NCBI RefSeq assembly: GCF_003945385.1
Contig: NZ_AP018920.1
Coordinates: 3,038,001-3,102,000, forward strand
DNA: 64,000 bases
Origin: Pseudonocardia autotrophica
GTDB lineage: Bacteria > Actinomycetota > Actinomycetes > Mycobacteriales > Pseudonocardiaceae
Direction of reading: 5' to 3'
The notes under the pieces were generated by a model. That model ran no database searches and had not been told where the DNA came from. It saw only the letters and a program-made list of their open reading frames with translations. This document shows, in pieces, positions 43,113-53,294 of this stretch; position 1 is the stretch's first letter, and every line of letters starts with the position of its first letter. Position numbers and translations under genes: made by a program.

Positions 43113-43961
43113 GTGAACGCGGCCCGCCCACGTGCCGACTACGCGGAGGTCGCCCGGCTGCTGCCGTCGCTGGTCCCGGATCTGCACGCGCACCTGCCGG
43201 GTCCGCACCGTGCTCCGGCGCTGTCCGGCCTGGTCGATGCCTACACCGCTGCCCGGGTTGCGGCGAAGGCGCTGGCCGGTCCGGACCTCGCTCAGGTGGC
43301 GTCGCGGCACATCAGTGACGCCGCCGCGGCGCTGTCGGGGCCGGAGTGGGAGGGCCTGGCCGCGTGGTCGCGGGTCCAGGCGATCGCGCAGGCGTCCCGG
43401 TCGCGGGCGTACGCGGTCGCGACCCGCACGGCGACAGAGATCGGTGGCTGTCTCGATCAGGGCCCGGTCGCGCAGGTGTACGGCTCGCTGCACCTGACGG
43501 CGTCGCTGGCCGCGATGGCGCTGGGTCGCCCGGACACGGCGCAGGATCACGTGGCCGAGGCGGCAGAGGTGGCGGCTCGGGCGGGTGTGGTGGGCCCCGG
43601 GCACGGTCGGCTGTGGTTCGGCACCGCGCAGGTGGACATCTGGCGGACGACGTTGGCTGTGGAGCAGGGCGAGCCCGCGCGGGCGGTGGAGATCGCGCGT
43701 GGGATCGACCCGTCGGCGATGCCGGAGTCGCCGAGTCGCCAGTCGTCGTGGTGGACCGATGTGGGCCGGGCGCTGGCGATGCAGCGCAGGTCGGAGGATG
43801 CGGTGCGGGCGTTCATGCGCGCCGAGTCGCTCGCGCCGCAGCGGCTCCGATCGGATGTGTTCGCGCGCGAGGTGACCGCGGATCTGTTGCGGCGTGCTCG
43901 GCGGGAGGCGGGCGGCCGGGAGCTGCGCGGGCTGGCGTTCCGGATGGGGATGGCCGCGTAG
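43113..43961 (+). pseudogene. C-terminal part of a TPR/XRE-type regulator, HTH missing
   Basis: The 282-codon frame (GTG 43113) matches the helical-repeat C-terminal half of the large XRE-family regulators common in actinomycetes: NAARPRADYAEVARLLPSLVPDLHAHL, VYGSLHLTASLAAMALGRPDTAQDHVAEAAEVAARAG, GRLWFGTAQVDIWRTTLAVE, SWWTDVGRALA and DVFAREVTADLLRRARREAGGRELRGLAFRMGMA. These proteins normally begin with ~100 residues of HTH that are absent; the IS element ends 124 bp upstream. The gene is probably a 5'-truncated remnant left by that insertion or a linked deletion. Confidence 0.7.
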
Positions 43962-44053
43962 CCGGTCGGACTCCGACGCTGGTCGGCACCGCCCGCCGAC
44001 GGGTCCGCACGATGCGGACACCCTCCCGCCGCAGGTTCATAGGGTCCCCTCCC

Positions 44054-44332
44054 ATGCCTCCAGCACAGCGAGACGGACCGATCCACGAAGTCGCCGACGA
44101 TGTCGCGGTCGAGTTCCTGCTCGCCCAGCCCGGGCTGCTCGCCGTCGTGCTCGCCGAGCACGTCGACGACGGCACCCGCCACTGCAGGTCCTGTCCCGGG
44201 CCCCAGTCCGGCCGGCGTCGCCGGCCGTGCAACGTGCGGTTGCTCGCGGCCCGCTCGGAGCGCGTTCGGGTGGCCCGCGCGGAGCGCGTTCGGGTGGCGG
44301 GGGCGGCCGAGCCGGGCGCCGCCGCTCGGTAG
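44054..44332 (+). CDS. Small hypothetical protein (92 aa)
   Basis: ATG 44054. VADDVAVEFLLAQPGLLAVVLAEHVDDGTRHCRSC is followed by Arg-rich sequence ending in a duplicated SERVRVARAERVRVAGA. Small proteins with a VEFLL.QPG..AVVLAEH..DGTGHC...C pattern often follow XRE-type regulator genes in actinomycetes, as here; function unknown. The CxxC-type tail may bind metal. The 3' end contains two short tandem duplications (44258-44275/44281-44298 and 44312-44330/44333-44350), so the terminus may have drifted. Confidence 0.5.
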   Translation: MPPAQRDGPIHEVADDVAVEFLLAQPGLLAVVLAEHVDDGTRHCRSCPGPQSGRRRRPCNVRLLAARSERVRVARAERVRVAGAAEPGAAAR

Positions 44333-44471
44333 CCGGCGCCGCCGCTCGGTGCGTCCGTGCGCGAGGCCGCCGGCGCGGCTCGCCGTGCCTCCGGCCGCAG
44401 ATCGACGAGGACCGCCACCCTGACGGCATGAGCGCGAGCACCGACGCCCGCCGCGACGGCCCGGTGACCGA

Positions 44472-45053
44472 CTAACGCGAAGGCTTCGTCGAGTACGGAT
44501 ACCCCGGATCCGACGTCTGCTGCCACGATCCGTACAGCTTGTAGGCCGACTCGGTCTCGATCAGACGGTCGGCCATCTCCACTGAGTCACATGACGTCGG
44601 AGCGCCGGAGGTGACGCACCACTCGATAGCCGTCTCGAAGGAGAGCCGCGGTGTCGACCAGTGCCGTTTCAGATCAGGCGGACGGTGGAGATGCGGGCCC
44701 GTCACGGAGCTGTTGCCTTCCGGGTGCCAGTGCATCCGCCAGAGGTGTGTGCCGTTGGGGTCGCGGAAGGTGTACCAATAGCCCCGGGTCGTAACTCGGA
44801 ACGGTCCTTCGCCGGTGTCGTGCCGCGCGGGGTCGGTGTCGACGATCTCGAAGTTCATGCTGGCGGTGAAGGTCCCCACATCTGCCCAGCTGGTGCCCGC
44901 TCCGCTGTTCAGCTCCCAGGCGTAGAGCAGGCCCTTGCGGTACGTGCCGCGGCGGCTGACGGTGATCTGGTTGTGTCCCGCGAGCACCGACACGGCCTTG
45001 CGGAGCGGATCGAGGAAGCTGGTGACCGCGTGCTGCTCGGTCCGTCCTGGCAC
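44472..45053 (-). CDS. Hypothetical protein of a two-gene pair (193 aa)
   Basis: Alpha/beta-looking soluble protein with no signal peptide. Notable is a His-rich central block (WRMHWHPEGNSSVTGPHLHRPPDLKRHW, ~ residues 111-140) preceded by RGTYRKGLLYAWELNS and FRVTTRGYWYTFRDPNG, and followed by RLSFETAIEWCV. The HWHP/PHLH histidines could be catalytic or metal-binding. No family recognised. It lies 26 bp after the 72-residue gene on the same strand, suggesting a functional pair in this island. Confidence 0.6.
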   Translation of the reverse strand: MPGRTEQHAVTSFLDPLRKAVSVLAGHNQITVSRRGTYRKGLLYAWELNSGAGTSWADVGTFTASMNFEIVDTDPARHDTGEGPFRVTTRGYWYTFRDPNGTHLWRMHWHPEGNSSVTGPHLHRPPDLKRHWSTPRLSFETAIEWCVTSGAPTSCDSVEMADRLIETESAYKLYGSWQQTSDPGYPYSTKPSR

Positions 45054-45079
45054 TGGTGTTCAGCTCGATGGGCCGGTGC

Positions 45080-45298
45080 TCAGCGAACGAAGGGCAGTGC
45101 ACCGACGACCTCGGCGAGTCCGTCGACGTCGTCGACGTCGACACCCTCGTAGTCGCCGGCGTCCCAACGGGCGAGGAAGTCGGCACCGCTGATACCGAGT
45201 TCCCGCCGCGTGACGCGGTCGAACACTGCCTCGGCGTCCTGCTTGGTGTCGGTCTCGGACACTCCAGGGTCATGGGACGTGATGTGGCGGCTCGGCAT
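45080..45298 (-). CDS. Small acidic protein of the two-gene pair (72 aa), antitoxin-like
   Basis: MPSRHITSHDPGVSETDTKQ, then AEAVFDRVTRRELGISGADFLARWDAGDYEGVDVDDVDGLAEVVGALPFVR. The small, acidic shape with a RxELG.SG.xFL.RWDAGxY core is what one sees in short proteins encoded just before the HWHP/PHLH-type partner in actinobacteria. Size, charge and order resemble an antitoxin, but no toxin or antitoxin family is recognised. It is the first gene of the pair. Confidence 0.6.
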   Translation of the reverse strand: MPSRHITSHDPGVSETDTKQDAEAVFDRVTRRELGISGADFLARWDAGDYEGVDVDDVDGLAEVVGALPFVR

Positions 45299-45516
45299 GG
45301 CGGCTGCCTCTCGGTGGCGGTGTTTTCCTCACTGTGCCATGACCGTCCGACAGGAACTCGTCGGCGTTGCCGGATCGCAAAGTGGAATCGCGTCGCAGGC
45401 CTCGGTCCGGAATCTGGTCGGCAGCTCTGGACCTGAACGCGGCCGTCCGAAAACGATCGCCTGTGAGGCGGCCACGATGTCCGGTCACGGCCCCGGCGGT
45501 CTGCTCCCGACAGCCG

Positions 45517-45549
45517 TCGGGGCCGCCCACATGACGTAGGCGGCCCCGA
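45517..45549 (-). terminator. Strong hairpin after the MBL hydrolase gene
   Basis: TCGGGGCCGCC (45517-45527) and GGCGGCCCCGA (45539-45549) form an 11-bp perfect GC stem with an 11-nt loop, 22 bp past the stop at 45572. There is no U-run, the usual I-shaped actinobacterial style. The rest of 45299-45571 shows no gene. Confidence 0.6.
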
Positions 45550-45571
45550 ACGCGGACGGTGTGACGAGCGG

Positions 45572-46246
45572 TTACCAGCCGCGCGACTTCCACTCCGGCA
45601 GACCCGGGCGCTGCTCGCCGATCGTCGAGTCGTCGCCGTGGCCGGGGTAGAACCAGGTGTCGTCGGGCAAGGTGTCGAAGACCCGCTCCTCCAGATCACC
45701 GAGCAGCTGCACGTTGTCCTCGGCGGACCAGGTCTTGCCCGGCCCGCCGGGGAAGAGGCTGTCACCGGTGAACAGGTGCGGCCGGTCGGCGCCGCGGTAG
45801 AGCAGCGCGATCGAGCCGGGGGTGTGCCCGCGCAGGTGGATGACCTCCAGCTCGATCTCGCCGAAGGTGATCCGGTCGCCGTGCCCGACCAGCTCGTCCA
45901 TCGGCGCGGGGAGCTCGGGGGCGTCGTCCGGGTGGGCGATCAGCCGGGGCTCGAACATCCCGGCGATCGCGCCGAGTGCCTGCCAGTGGTCGTGGTGCCG
46001 GTGCGTCGTCACCAGGTGCCGCAGGTCGGGACGCTCGTCGGTGGCACCGATCAGGTCCGCGATCCGGGCGGGCTCGGCGGCGGCGTCGATCAGCAGCGCC
46101 TCACCCGAGGCCTTGCAGACGAGCAGGTAGGAGTTGTTGTCCATCTCGCCGACCGAGATCTTGCTGATGCTAAGCCGGTCCAGGTCGCGGCGGATGGCGG
46201 CGCCGCCGGGATCGGTGTGACCGGTGTAGTTCTCCAGGACGTCCAC
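45572..46246 (-). CDS. MBL-fold hydrolase (glyoxalase II-like)
   Basis: 224 residues from GTG 46246. Metal-binding set: [12 protein letters not shown] (HxHxDH), His in [14 protein letters not shown], Asp in [13 protein letters not shown] and the terminal [14 protein letters not shown]. The preceding [29 protein letters not shown] is typical of hydroxyacylglutathione-hydrolase-like proteins; in actinomycetes the physiological thiol would be mycothiol. It is regularly found next to uvrA in actinomycete chromosomes, as here (divergent, 273 bp apart). Confidence 0.88.
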   Translation of the reverse strand: MDVLENYTGHTDPGGAAIRRDLDRLSISKISVGEMDNNSYLLVCKASGEALLIDAAAEPARIADLIGATDERPDLRHLVTTHRHHDHWQALGAIAGMFEPRLIAHPDDAPELPAPMDELVGHGDRITFGEIELEVIHLRGHTPGSIALLYRGADRPHLFTGDSLFPGGPGKTWSAEDNVQLLGDLEERVFDTLPDDTWFYPGHGDDSTIGEQRPGLPEWKSRGW

Positions 46247-46519
46247 GTCGCGAGGGTAGCGGCCGGTGCCGGCCGCCGCCGTGGGGTGAGCCCGCCGGTC
46301 TCTCGTGGGGCCCGCCCGACGCCCGCCGGGGGCGGTCCCCCGAGCGTCCGGTCGAACATGCGTACGAGTATGGTGCCTCGCGTACCGACCGGCGCGTGTC
46401 GGCGTGCATCCACCGAGGAACAGCCGCTGCGACGCCCGCTCGCCGCGTTCCTGTCGGGGGTGCGGCCTAGCATCGGATACCGGAATGGGACGACCCTCGC
46501 CAGCCAGGAGGCGCGCATC

Positions 46520-49500
46520 GTGAGCGACCACAGCACCGACCGCCCGGACATCGGCGGCACCCTGTCCCCGGGTGCGTCGCCGGTCCCCAGCGGTCCACGG
46601 CTGGTCGTCCGCGGCGCCCGCGAGCACAACCTGCAGGGCGTCGACATCGACCTGCCCCGCGACAGCATGATCGTGTTCACCGGGCTGTCCGGTTCCGGCA
46701 AGTCCAGCCTGGCGTTCGACACGATCTTCGCCGAGGGCCAGCGCCGATACGTCGAGTCGCTCTCGGCGTACGCGCGGCAGTTCCTCGGGCAGATGGACAA
46801 GCCCGATGTCGACTTCATCGAGGGGCTCTCGCCCGCGGTCTCGATCGACCAGAAGTCGACCAACCGCAACCCGCGGTCGACGGTCGGCACGATCACCGAG
46901 ATCCACGACTACCTGCGGCTGCTCTACGCCCGGGCCGGCATCCCGCACTGCCCGCAGTGCGGCGAGCGGATCGAGAAGCAGACCCCTCAGCAGATCGTCG
47001 ACCAGGTGCTGGAGATGGAGCAGGGCAGCCGGTTCCAGGTGCTCGCCCCGGTCGTCCGCACCCGCAAGGGCGAGTTCGTCGACCTGTTCTCCACCCTGCA
47101 GTCGCAGGGCTACGCGCGGGTGCTGGTCGACGGCACCGTGCACCAGCTCGCGGATCCGCCGAAGCTGAAGAAGCAGGAGAAGCACGACATCTCGGTGGTC
47201 GTCGACCGGCTCTCGGTCAAGGCGACGGCCAAGCAGCGGCTCACCGACTCGGTCGAGACCGCGCTGCGCCTCGCCGACGGTCTCGTCGTGCTCGACTTCG
47301 TGGATCTCCCGGCCGACGACCCGGGCCGCGAGCGGCGCTTCTCCGAGCGGATGGCCTGCCCGAACGGGCACACGATCGCGGTCGACGATCTCGAGCCGCG
47401 CACCTTCTCCTTCAACTCGCCCTACGGCGCCTGCCCGGCCTGCACCGGTCTCGGCATCAAGAAGGAGGTCGATCCGGAGCTCGTCGTCCCCGACCCGGAT
47501 CGCTCCCTGGAAGACGGCGCGATCGCACCGTGGTCGGCCGGGCACAACGCCGAGTACTTCGGCCGGCTGCTGTCCGGATTGTCGAAGGCGATCGGGTTCC
47601 GGATGGACACCCCGTGGCGCAAGCTGCCGGCCGCCGCGCAGAAGGCGGTGCTGCAGGGCAGCGACGACCAGGTGCACGTCCGGTACCGCAACCGGTACGG
47701 CCGGGAGCGCTCGTACTACGCCAGCTTCGAGGGCGTCATGCCGTTCCTGGAGCGGCGCCTCGAGCAGACCGAGTCGGAGTCGCAGCGCGAGCGCTACGAG
47801 GGCTACATGCGCGACATCCCGTGCCCGGCGTGCGGTGGTTCGCGGCTGCGGCCCGAGGTCCTCTCGGTCACGATGCCGCACCGCGACCTGGGGGAGCGGT
47901 CCATCGCCCAGGTCTCGAACATGTCGGTCGCGGAGTGCTCGCACTTCCTCAACGGCATGGTGCTCGACGACCGGCAGGCGATGATCGCCGGCGCGGTGCT
48001 CAAGGAGATCCAGGCCCGCCTGGGGTTCCTGCTCGACGTCGGGCTCGAGTACCTGTCGCTGGACCGGGCCGCCGGGACACTGTCCGGTGGCGAGGCGCAG
48101 CGGATCCGGTTGGCCACGCAGATCGGGTCCGGGCTGGTCGGGGTGCTCTACGTGCTCGACGAGCCGTCGATCGGACTGCACCAGCGGGACAACCGCCGGC
48201 TGATCGACACCCTGACCCGGCTGCGCGACCTGGGCAACACGCTGATCGTCGTCGAGCACGACGAGGACACCATCCGGGCCTGCGACTGGGCGGTCGACAT
48301 CGGCCCGGGCGCCGGTGAGCACGGCGGGCACATCGTGCACTCCGGCCCGGTCGCCGAGCTGGAGTCGCACGACACCTCGCTGACCGGCGCCTACCTGTCC
48401 GGCCGCCGGTCGATCCCGCTGCCGGAGCGCCGCGAGCTCGACCACTCCCGCAAGCTGTCGATCATCGGTGCGCGCGAGCACAACCTGCGCGGGATCGACG
48501 TCGACATCCCGCTCGGCGGGCTGGTGTCGATCACCGGGGTGTCCGGGTCCGGCAAGTCCACGCTGATCAACGACATCCTGGCCACCGTCCTGGCGAACCG
48601 GCTGAACGGTGCCCGCCAGGTCCCGGGCAGGCACACCCGGATCAACGGCATCGACGAGCTCGACAAGCTCGTGCGGGTCGACCAGTCGCCGATCGGCCGT
48701 ACGCCGCGATCCAACCCGGCCACCTACACCGGCGTGTGGGACAAGGTGCGGAAGCTGTTCGCCGCGACCACCGAGGCGAAGGTCCGCGGCTATGCCGAGG
48801 GCCGGTTCTCCTTCAACGTCAAGGGCGGCCGCTGCGAGGCGTGCACCGGCGACGGCACCATCAAGATCGAGATGAACTTCCTGCCCGACGTCTACGTCCC
48901 CTGCGAGGTCTGCAAGGGCGCCCGGTACAACCGGGAGACCCTCGAGGTCCACTACAAGGGCAAGACCGTCGCCGACGTCCTCGACATGCCGATCGAGGAG
49001 GCCGCCGAGTTCTTCGAGCCGATCACCTCGATCGCCCGCTACCTGCGGACCCTGGTCGACGTCGGCCTCGGCTACGTCCGGCTCGGGCAGCCGGCCCCGA
49101 CCCTGTCCGGCGGTGAGGCGCAGCGGGTGAAGCTGGCCAGTGAGCTGCAGAAGCGCAGCAACGGCCGGACCGTCTACATCCTCGACGAGCCGACCACCGG
49201 ACTGCACTTCGAGGACATCCGCAAGCTCCTGGCGGTGATCCAGGGCCTGGTCGACAAGGGCAACACGGTGATCGTCATCGAGCACAACCTCGATGTCATC
49301 AAGACCTCCGACTGGATCATCGACATGGGCCCCGAGGGCGGTTCCGGTGGCGGCACGGTCGTCGCCCAGGGCACCCCCGAGCAGGTCGCGGCCCACCCGG
49401 AGAGCCACACCGGCACGTTCCTGCGTGATCTCGTGACCCCGGACGCCACACCGGCCAAGCCGGCGCGCCGGCGCACCGCGGCCGCGTCGAAGGCCACGAA

Positions 49501-49561
49501 GGGCGCGGCGGCCACCACCCCGGCCGTCTCCCGGCGGCGGGCCGCCTCCGCGGCGAGCTGA
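46520..49561 (+). CDS. uvrA: Excinuclease ABC subunit A
   Basis: 1013 residues, GTG start 46520 with AGGAGG 8 nt upstream; the frame is open further upstream but that part is antisense to the MBL gene. UvrA is the damage-scanning ATPase of nucleotide excision repair. First Walker [10 protein letters not shown] (~54), [11 protein letters not shown] zinc motif, signature [18 protein letters not shown] (~520), second Walker [11 protein letters not shown] (~672), the C-terminal zinc module [27 protein letters not shown] split across ~771-797, and [15 protein letters not shown] (~865). The Ala/Lys/Arg-rich tail after ~970 is longer than usual. Confidence 0.97.
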   Translation: MSDHSTDRPDIGGTLSPGASPVPSGPRLVVRGAREHNLQGVDIDLPRDSMIVFTGLSGSGKSSLAFDTIFAEGQRRYVESLSAYARQFLGQMDKPDVDFIEGLSPAVSIDQKSTNRNPRSTVGTITEIHDYLRLLYARAGIPHCPQCGERIEKQTPQQIVDQVLEMEQGSRFQVLAPVVRTRKGEFVDLFSTLQSQGYARVLVDGTVHQLADPPKLKKQEKHDISVVVDRLSVKATAKQRLTDSVETALRLADGLVVLDFVDLPADDPGRERRFSERMACPNGHTIAVDDLEPRTFSFNSPYGACPACTGLGIKKEVDPELVVPDPDRSLEDGAIAPWSAGHNAEYFGRLLSGLSKAIGFRMDTPWRKLPAAAQKAVLQGSDDQVHVRYRNRYGRERSYYASFEGVMPFLERRLEQTESESQRERYEGYMRDIPCPACGGSRLRPEVLSVTMPHRDLGERSIAQVSNMSVAECSHFLNGMVLDDRQAMIAGAVLKEIQARLGFLLDVGLEYLSLDRAAGTLSGGEAQRIRLATQIGSGLVGVLYVLDEPSIGLHQRDNRRLIDTLTRLRDLGNTLIVVEHDEDTIRACDWAVDIGPGAGEHGGHIVHSGPVAELESHDTSLTGAYLSGRRSIPLPERRELDHSRKLSIIGAREHNLRGIDVDIPLGGLVSITGVSGSGKSTLINDILATVLANRLNGARQVPGRHTRINGIDELDKLVRVDQSPIGRTPRSNPATYTGVWDKVRKLFAATTEAKVRGYAEGRFSFNVKGGRCEACTGDGTIKIEMNFLPDVYVPCEVCKGARYNRETLEVHYKGKTVADVLDMPIEEAAEFFEPITSIARYLRTLVDVGLGYVRLGQPAPTLSGGEAQRVKLASELQKRSNGRTVYILDEPTTGLHFEDIRKLLAVIQGLVDKGNTVIVIEHNLDVIKTSDWIIDMGPEGGSGGGTVVAQGTPEQVAAHPESHTGTFLRDLVTPDATPAKPARRRTAAASKATKGAAATTPAVSRRRAASAAS

Positions 49562-49941
49562 GCGGCGGGAACGACGCGGCGGTGCGGGCCACGGGGCCGC
49601 GCCGTATGCGACGGCCACGCCGCAGACCTGCAGGTCCGGGCGCGACGCGGTCGGCGGTAGGCTGTCCGCGGTCGCTGCCGGTCCGGTGTGGGGCCCCGCC
49701 CGGCCGGTTCCGGGCCGGGCTGATACTCTCGGGAATGCGACCACCCGGGATCGCGTTGATTCGTGTATTCCGGGCGTCAAGTGGAGCCCCGCTCCCACCC
49801 TCGCCGTGATCGTAGCGGCGTCCGGGTCCATGGTCCGGCTTCGTGGCACTGGTGTGCCACTGGCCGATCAACGGGTCTTCGCTTGTCGTCGCCGGCGCAA
49901 ACGCAGGTAGTAGCGACACAGCGAGTTACTCAGGAGACCCC
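49562..49941 (+). promoter_or_regulatory. infC leader region
   Basis: 380 bp with no credible gene. It contains the palindrome GACCTGCAGGTC (49625-49636) and a hairpin GTGGCAC-TGGT-GTGCCAC (49843-49860), then an A/C-rich stretch leading to the AGGAG ribosome-binding site at 49932-49936. The length suggests a promoter and a regulated leader for the infC-rpmI-rplT operon, whose autoregulation by L20 or IF3 is known in other bacteria. Confidence 0.45.
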
Positions 49942-50514
49942 ATCAGCACAGAGCCCCGCATCAACGACCGCATCCGCGTGCCCGAGGTCCGTCTCGTCGG
50001 CCCGAACGGTGAGCAGGTCGGAATCGTGCGCATCGAGGACGCCCTGCGGCTGGCCCAGGACGCCGATCTCGACCTCGTCGAGGTCGCCGGCCAGGCCCGC
50101 CCGCCGGTCTGCAAGCTCATGGACTACGGCAAGTTCAAGTACGAGAGCGCGCAGAAGGCCCGGGAGTCCCGGCGCAACCAGCAGCTCACCGTGATCAAGG
50201 AGCAGAAGCTCCGGCCGAAGATCGACAAGCACGACTACGAGACGAAGCGCGGTCACGTCATCCGCTTCCTCGAAGGCGGCAACAAGGTCAAGGTCACGAT
50301 CATGTTCCGTGGTCGCGAGCAGTCCCGTCCCGAGCTGGGCTACCGGCTGCTGCAGCGACTGGCCGAGGACATCGGTGACCTCGCGGTGGTCGAGGCCGCA
50401 CCGAAACAGGACGGTCGCAATATGACGATGGTGCTCGCGCCGACCAAGAAGCCGGTGCAGCGCAAGTCCACGGCCGCCGCCACCACCGACGCCCCGGCCG
50501 AGGTCGAGGCGTGA
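49942..50514 (+). CDS. infC: Translation initiation factor IF-3, probable ATC start
   Basis: 190 residues if started at ATC 49942, which has AGGAG 5 bp upstream and gives the expected N-terminus [20 protein letters not shown]. Upstream in-frame starts would add ~33 non-conserved residues with no ribosome-binding site. Rare AUU/AUC/AUA starts in infC are well known and make synthesis sensitive to IF-3 itself. The two domains are clear: [22 protein letters not shown] to [13 protein letters not shown] (N), and [38 protein letters not shown] (C), with a short Ala/Thr tail. Confidence 0.95.
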   Translation: MSTEPRINDRIRVPEVRLVGPNGEQVGIVRIEDALRLAQDADLDLVEVAGQARPPVCKLMDYGKFKYESAQKARESRRNQQLTVIKEQKLRPKIDKHDYETKRGHVIRFLEGGNKVKVTIMFRGREQSRPELGYRLLQRLAEDIGDLAVVEAAPKQDGRNMTMVLAPTKKPVQRKSTAAATTDAPAEVEA

Positions 50515-50517
50515 GGT

Positions 50518-50544
50518 CTCCCCACCCGGTGCGCGGGTGGGGAG
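50518..50544 (+). terminator. Hairpin between infC and rpmI
   Basis: CTCCCCACCC (50518-50527) and GGGTGGGGAG (50535-50544) form a perfect 10-bp stem with a 7-nt loop, starting 3 bp after the infC stop. It may attenuate transcription into rpmI-rplT or be an L20 recognition or processing site; there is no U-run. Confidence 0.6.
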
Positions 50545-50604
50545 GACACGCAGTACCCGCAACGACCCCCGGTCCGCCGGGGGCCGACACCGAACGGATT
50601 CGTC

Positions 50605-50799
50605 ATGCCGAAGAACAAGACGCACAAGGGGACCGCGAAGCGGATCCGCACCACCGGCTCCGGCAAGCTGCTGCGTCAGCAGGCCGGCCTGCGGCACCGC
50701 CTGGAGGTCAAGTCCCGCAAGGAGAAGCGTGACCTGTCGGGCGTGGTCGAGGTGGCCAAGCCGGACGTGAAGCGCGTCAAGAAGCTTCTCGGTCGCTGA
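50605..50799 (+). CDS. rpmI: 50S ribosomal protein L35
   Basis: 64 residues, the normal length. MPKNKTHKGTAKRIRTTGSGKL and the Lys/Arg-rich tail KPDVKRVKKLLGR are diagnostic. It belongs to the conserved infC-rpmI-rplT cluster, 90 bp after infC and 77 bp before rplT. Confidence 0.97.
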   Translation: MPKNKTHKGTAKRIRTTGSGKLLRQQAGLRHRLEVKSRKEKRDLSGVVEVAKPDVKRVKKLLGR

Positions 50800-50876
50800 C
50801 TTTCCGCCCCCTTTTTCTGAACTCCGGCGACCCGCGCCCCGCGTAGGACGTCGCCGCACCACCCCAGGAGATACCC

Positions 50877-51260
50877 ATGGCACGCGTGAAGCGCGCGGTG
50901 AACGCCCAGAAGAAGCGGCGCACCACGCTGGAGTCGGCCGCCGGCTACCGCGGGCAGCGGTCGCGTCTGTACCGCAAGGCCAAGGAGCAGATGCTCCACT
51001 CCATGAACTACGCCTACCGGGACCGTCGCGCGCGCAAGGGCGACTTCCGGCAGCTGTGGATCACCCGGATCAACGCCGCGGCCCGCGCCAACGACATGAC
51101 CTACAACCGCTTCGTGCAGGGCCTCAAGGCCGCCGGGGTGGAGGTCGACCGCAAGAACCTGGCCGAGATCGCCGTGAGCGACCCGGCCGCGTTCGCCGCG
51201 CTGGTCAAGATCGCCAAGGAGAACCTGCCGTCGGGCACCGAGCAGGGCTCCGCGGCCTGA
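50877..51260 (+). CDS. rplT: 50S ribosomal protein L20
   Basis: 127 residues. [40 protein letters not shown] and [50 protein letters not shown] are the L20 pattern. L20 is an early 23S assembly protein and, in several phyla, the repressor of its own operon. The ribosome-binding site AGGAG precedes the ATG. Confidence 0.97.
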   Translation: MARVKRAVNAQKKRRTTLESAAGYRGQRSRLYRKAKEQMLHSMNYAYRDRRARKGDFRQLWITRINAAARANDMTYNRFVQGLKAAGVEVDRKNLAEIAVSDPAAFAALVKIAKENLPSGTEQGSAA

Positions 51261-51261
51261 G

Positions 51262-52131
51262 GTGATCCACAGCGGCTCCGGTGAGGGCTCGACGCCCGGT
51301 ACCGAGCGCACCCCGCGCGTCGCAGCAGCCCGCAAGCTGCTGCGTCGCGCCGGGCGCGATCGGTCCGGGCGTTTCCTCGTCGAAGGGGCGCAGGCCGTCC
51401 GGGAAGCGCTCGCCGCGGGCCCGGTGCACGAGGTGTTCGTCACCGCCGAGGCCGCCGAGCGTCATCCGGAGCTGGTCGACGCAGCCCGGACGGGCGGCGC
51501 CCGCGTCCTGTTCGTCACCGAGCGGGCCGCGGCCGGGTTGTCCGGCACGGTCACCCCGCAGGGCCTGGTCGCGGTCTGCGACCTGATCGACGTGCCGGTC
51601 GCCGAGGCGCTCGCCGGTGCCCCCGGCTTCGTGACGGTGTGCGCGGGGATCTCCGATCCCGGCAACGTCGGCACCGTGATCCGGGTCGCCGACGCGGCCG
51701 GCTGCGACGCCGTCCTGCTCGCCGGTGACACCGTCGACCCACACAACGGCAAGGCCGTCCGGGCGTCCACCGGCAGTGTGTTCCACCTGCCACTGGCCCG
51801 GGACCGGGACGCGGCCGGTGTGCTGGCGACCTGCCGGGCCGCCGGCCTGACCACGCTGGTGGCCGACGGCCGCGGCGAACTCGACCTGCACGACCCGGCG
51901 ACGACACCGCTGCTCGCCGGACCGGTCGCCTGGGTGCTCGGCAGTGAGGCGCACGGTGCCGGGCCGGAGCTGCTGGCCGCCGCCGACCACCGCGTCCGGG
52001 TGCCGATCCACGGCCGGGCGGAGTCGCTCAACCTGGCGACCGCCGCGGCGATCTGCCTGTACGCGACGGTCGGTGCCCGGGCCGGTGTCGCCCCCGCGCC
52101 GAACCGCCCGACCGGTGTCGCCGGAGCCTGA
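51262..52131 (+). CDS. SpoU/TrmH-family RNA 2'-O-methyltransferase
   Basis: 289 residues, GTG start 51262, one base after the rplT stop. The N-terminal substrate-binding domain (AARKLLRRAGRDRSGRFLVEGAQAVREALAAG) is followed by the SPOUT knot: motif 1 ISDPGNVGTVIRVADAAG, motif 2 WVLGSEAHGAGPELL, motif 3 RVPIHGRAESLNLATAAAICLY. It methylates the ribose of a 23S rRNA or tRNA nucleotide; the target is not determinable. This position after rplT and before pheS is standard in actinomycetes. Confidence 0.92.
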   Translation: MIHSGSGEGSTPGTERTPRVAAARKLLRRAGRDRSGRFLVEGAQAVREALAAGPVHEVFVTAEAAERHPELVDAARTGGARVLFVTERAAAGLSGTVTPQGLVAVCDLIDVPVAEALAGAPGFVTVCAGISDPGNVGTVIRVADAAGCDAVLLAGDTVDPHNGKAVRASTGSVFHLPLARDRDAAGVLATCRAAGLTTLVADGRGELDLHDPATTPLLAGPVAWVLGSEAHGAGPELLAAADHRVRVPIHGRAESLNLATAAAICLYATVGARAGVAPAPNRPTGVAGA

Positions 52132-53262
<1,131 letters not shown>

Positions 53263-53294
53263 GACACGACCTTCCGACCGAGGAGTTCTGAGCA

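Noticed and set aside
39700..45550. tRNA gene or attachment site for an integrated island
   Set aside because: I found no cloverleaf-like sequence, integrase gene or flanking direct repeat at either border; the region looks like an accumulation of TA, IS and damaged genes rather than one integrated element.
49625..49636. GACCTGCAGGTC palindrome after uvrA as a terminator
   Set aside because: A 12-bp palindrome with no loop cannot form a stable RNA hairpin; it may be chance or a protein site.
45572..49849. Very long minus-strand open frame (1425 codons) covering uvrA
   Set aside because: Only its last ~224 codons (45572-46246) are a real gene (MBL hydrolase). The rest is antisense to uvrA, has biased low-complexity Asp/Val/Gly/Arg sequence and reflects high GC, not coding.
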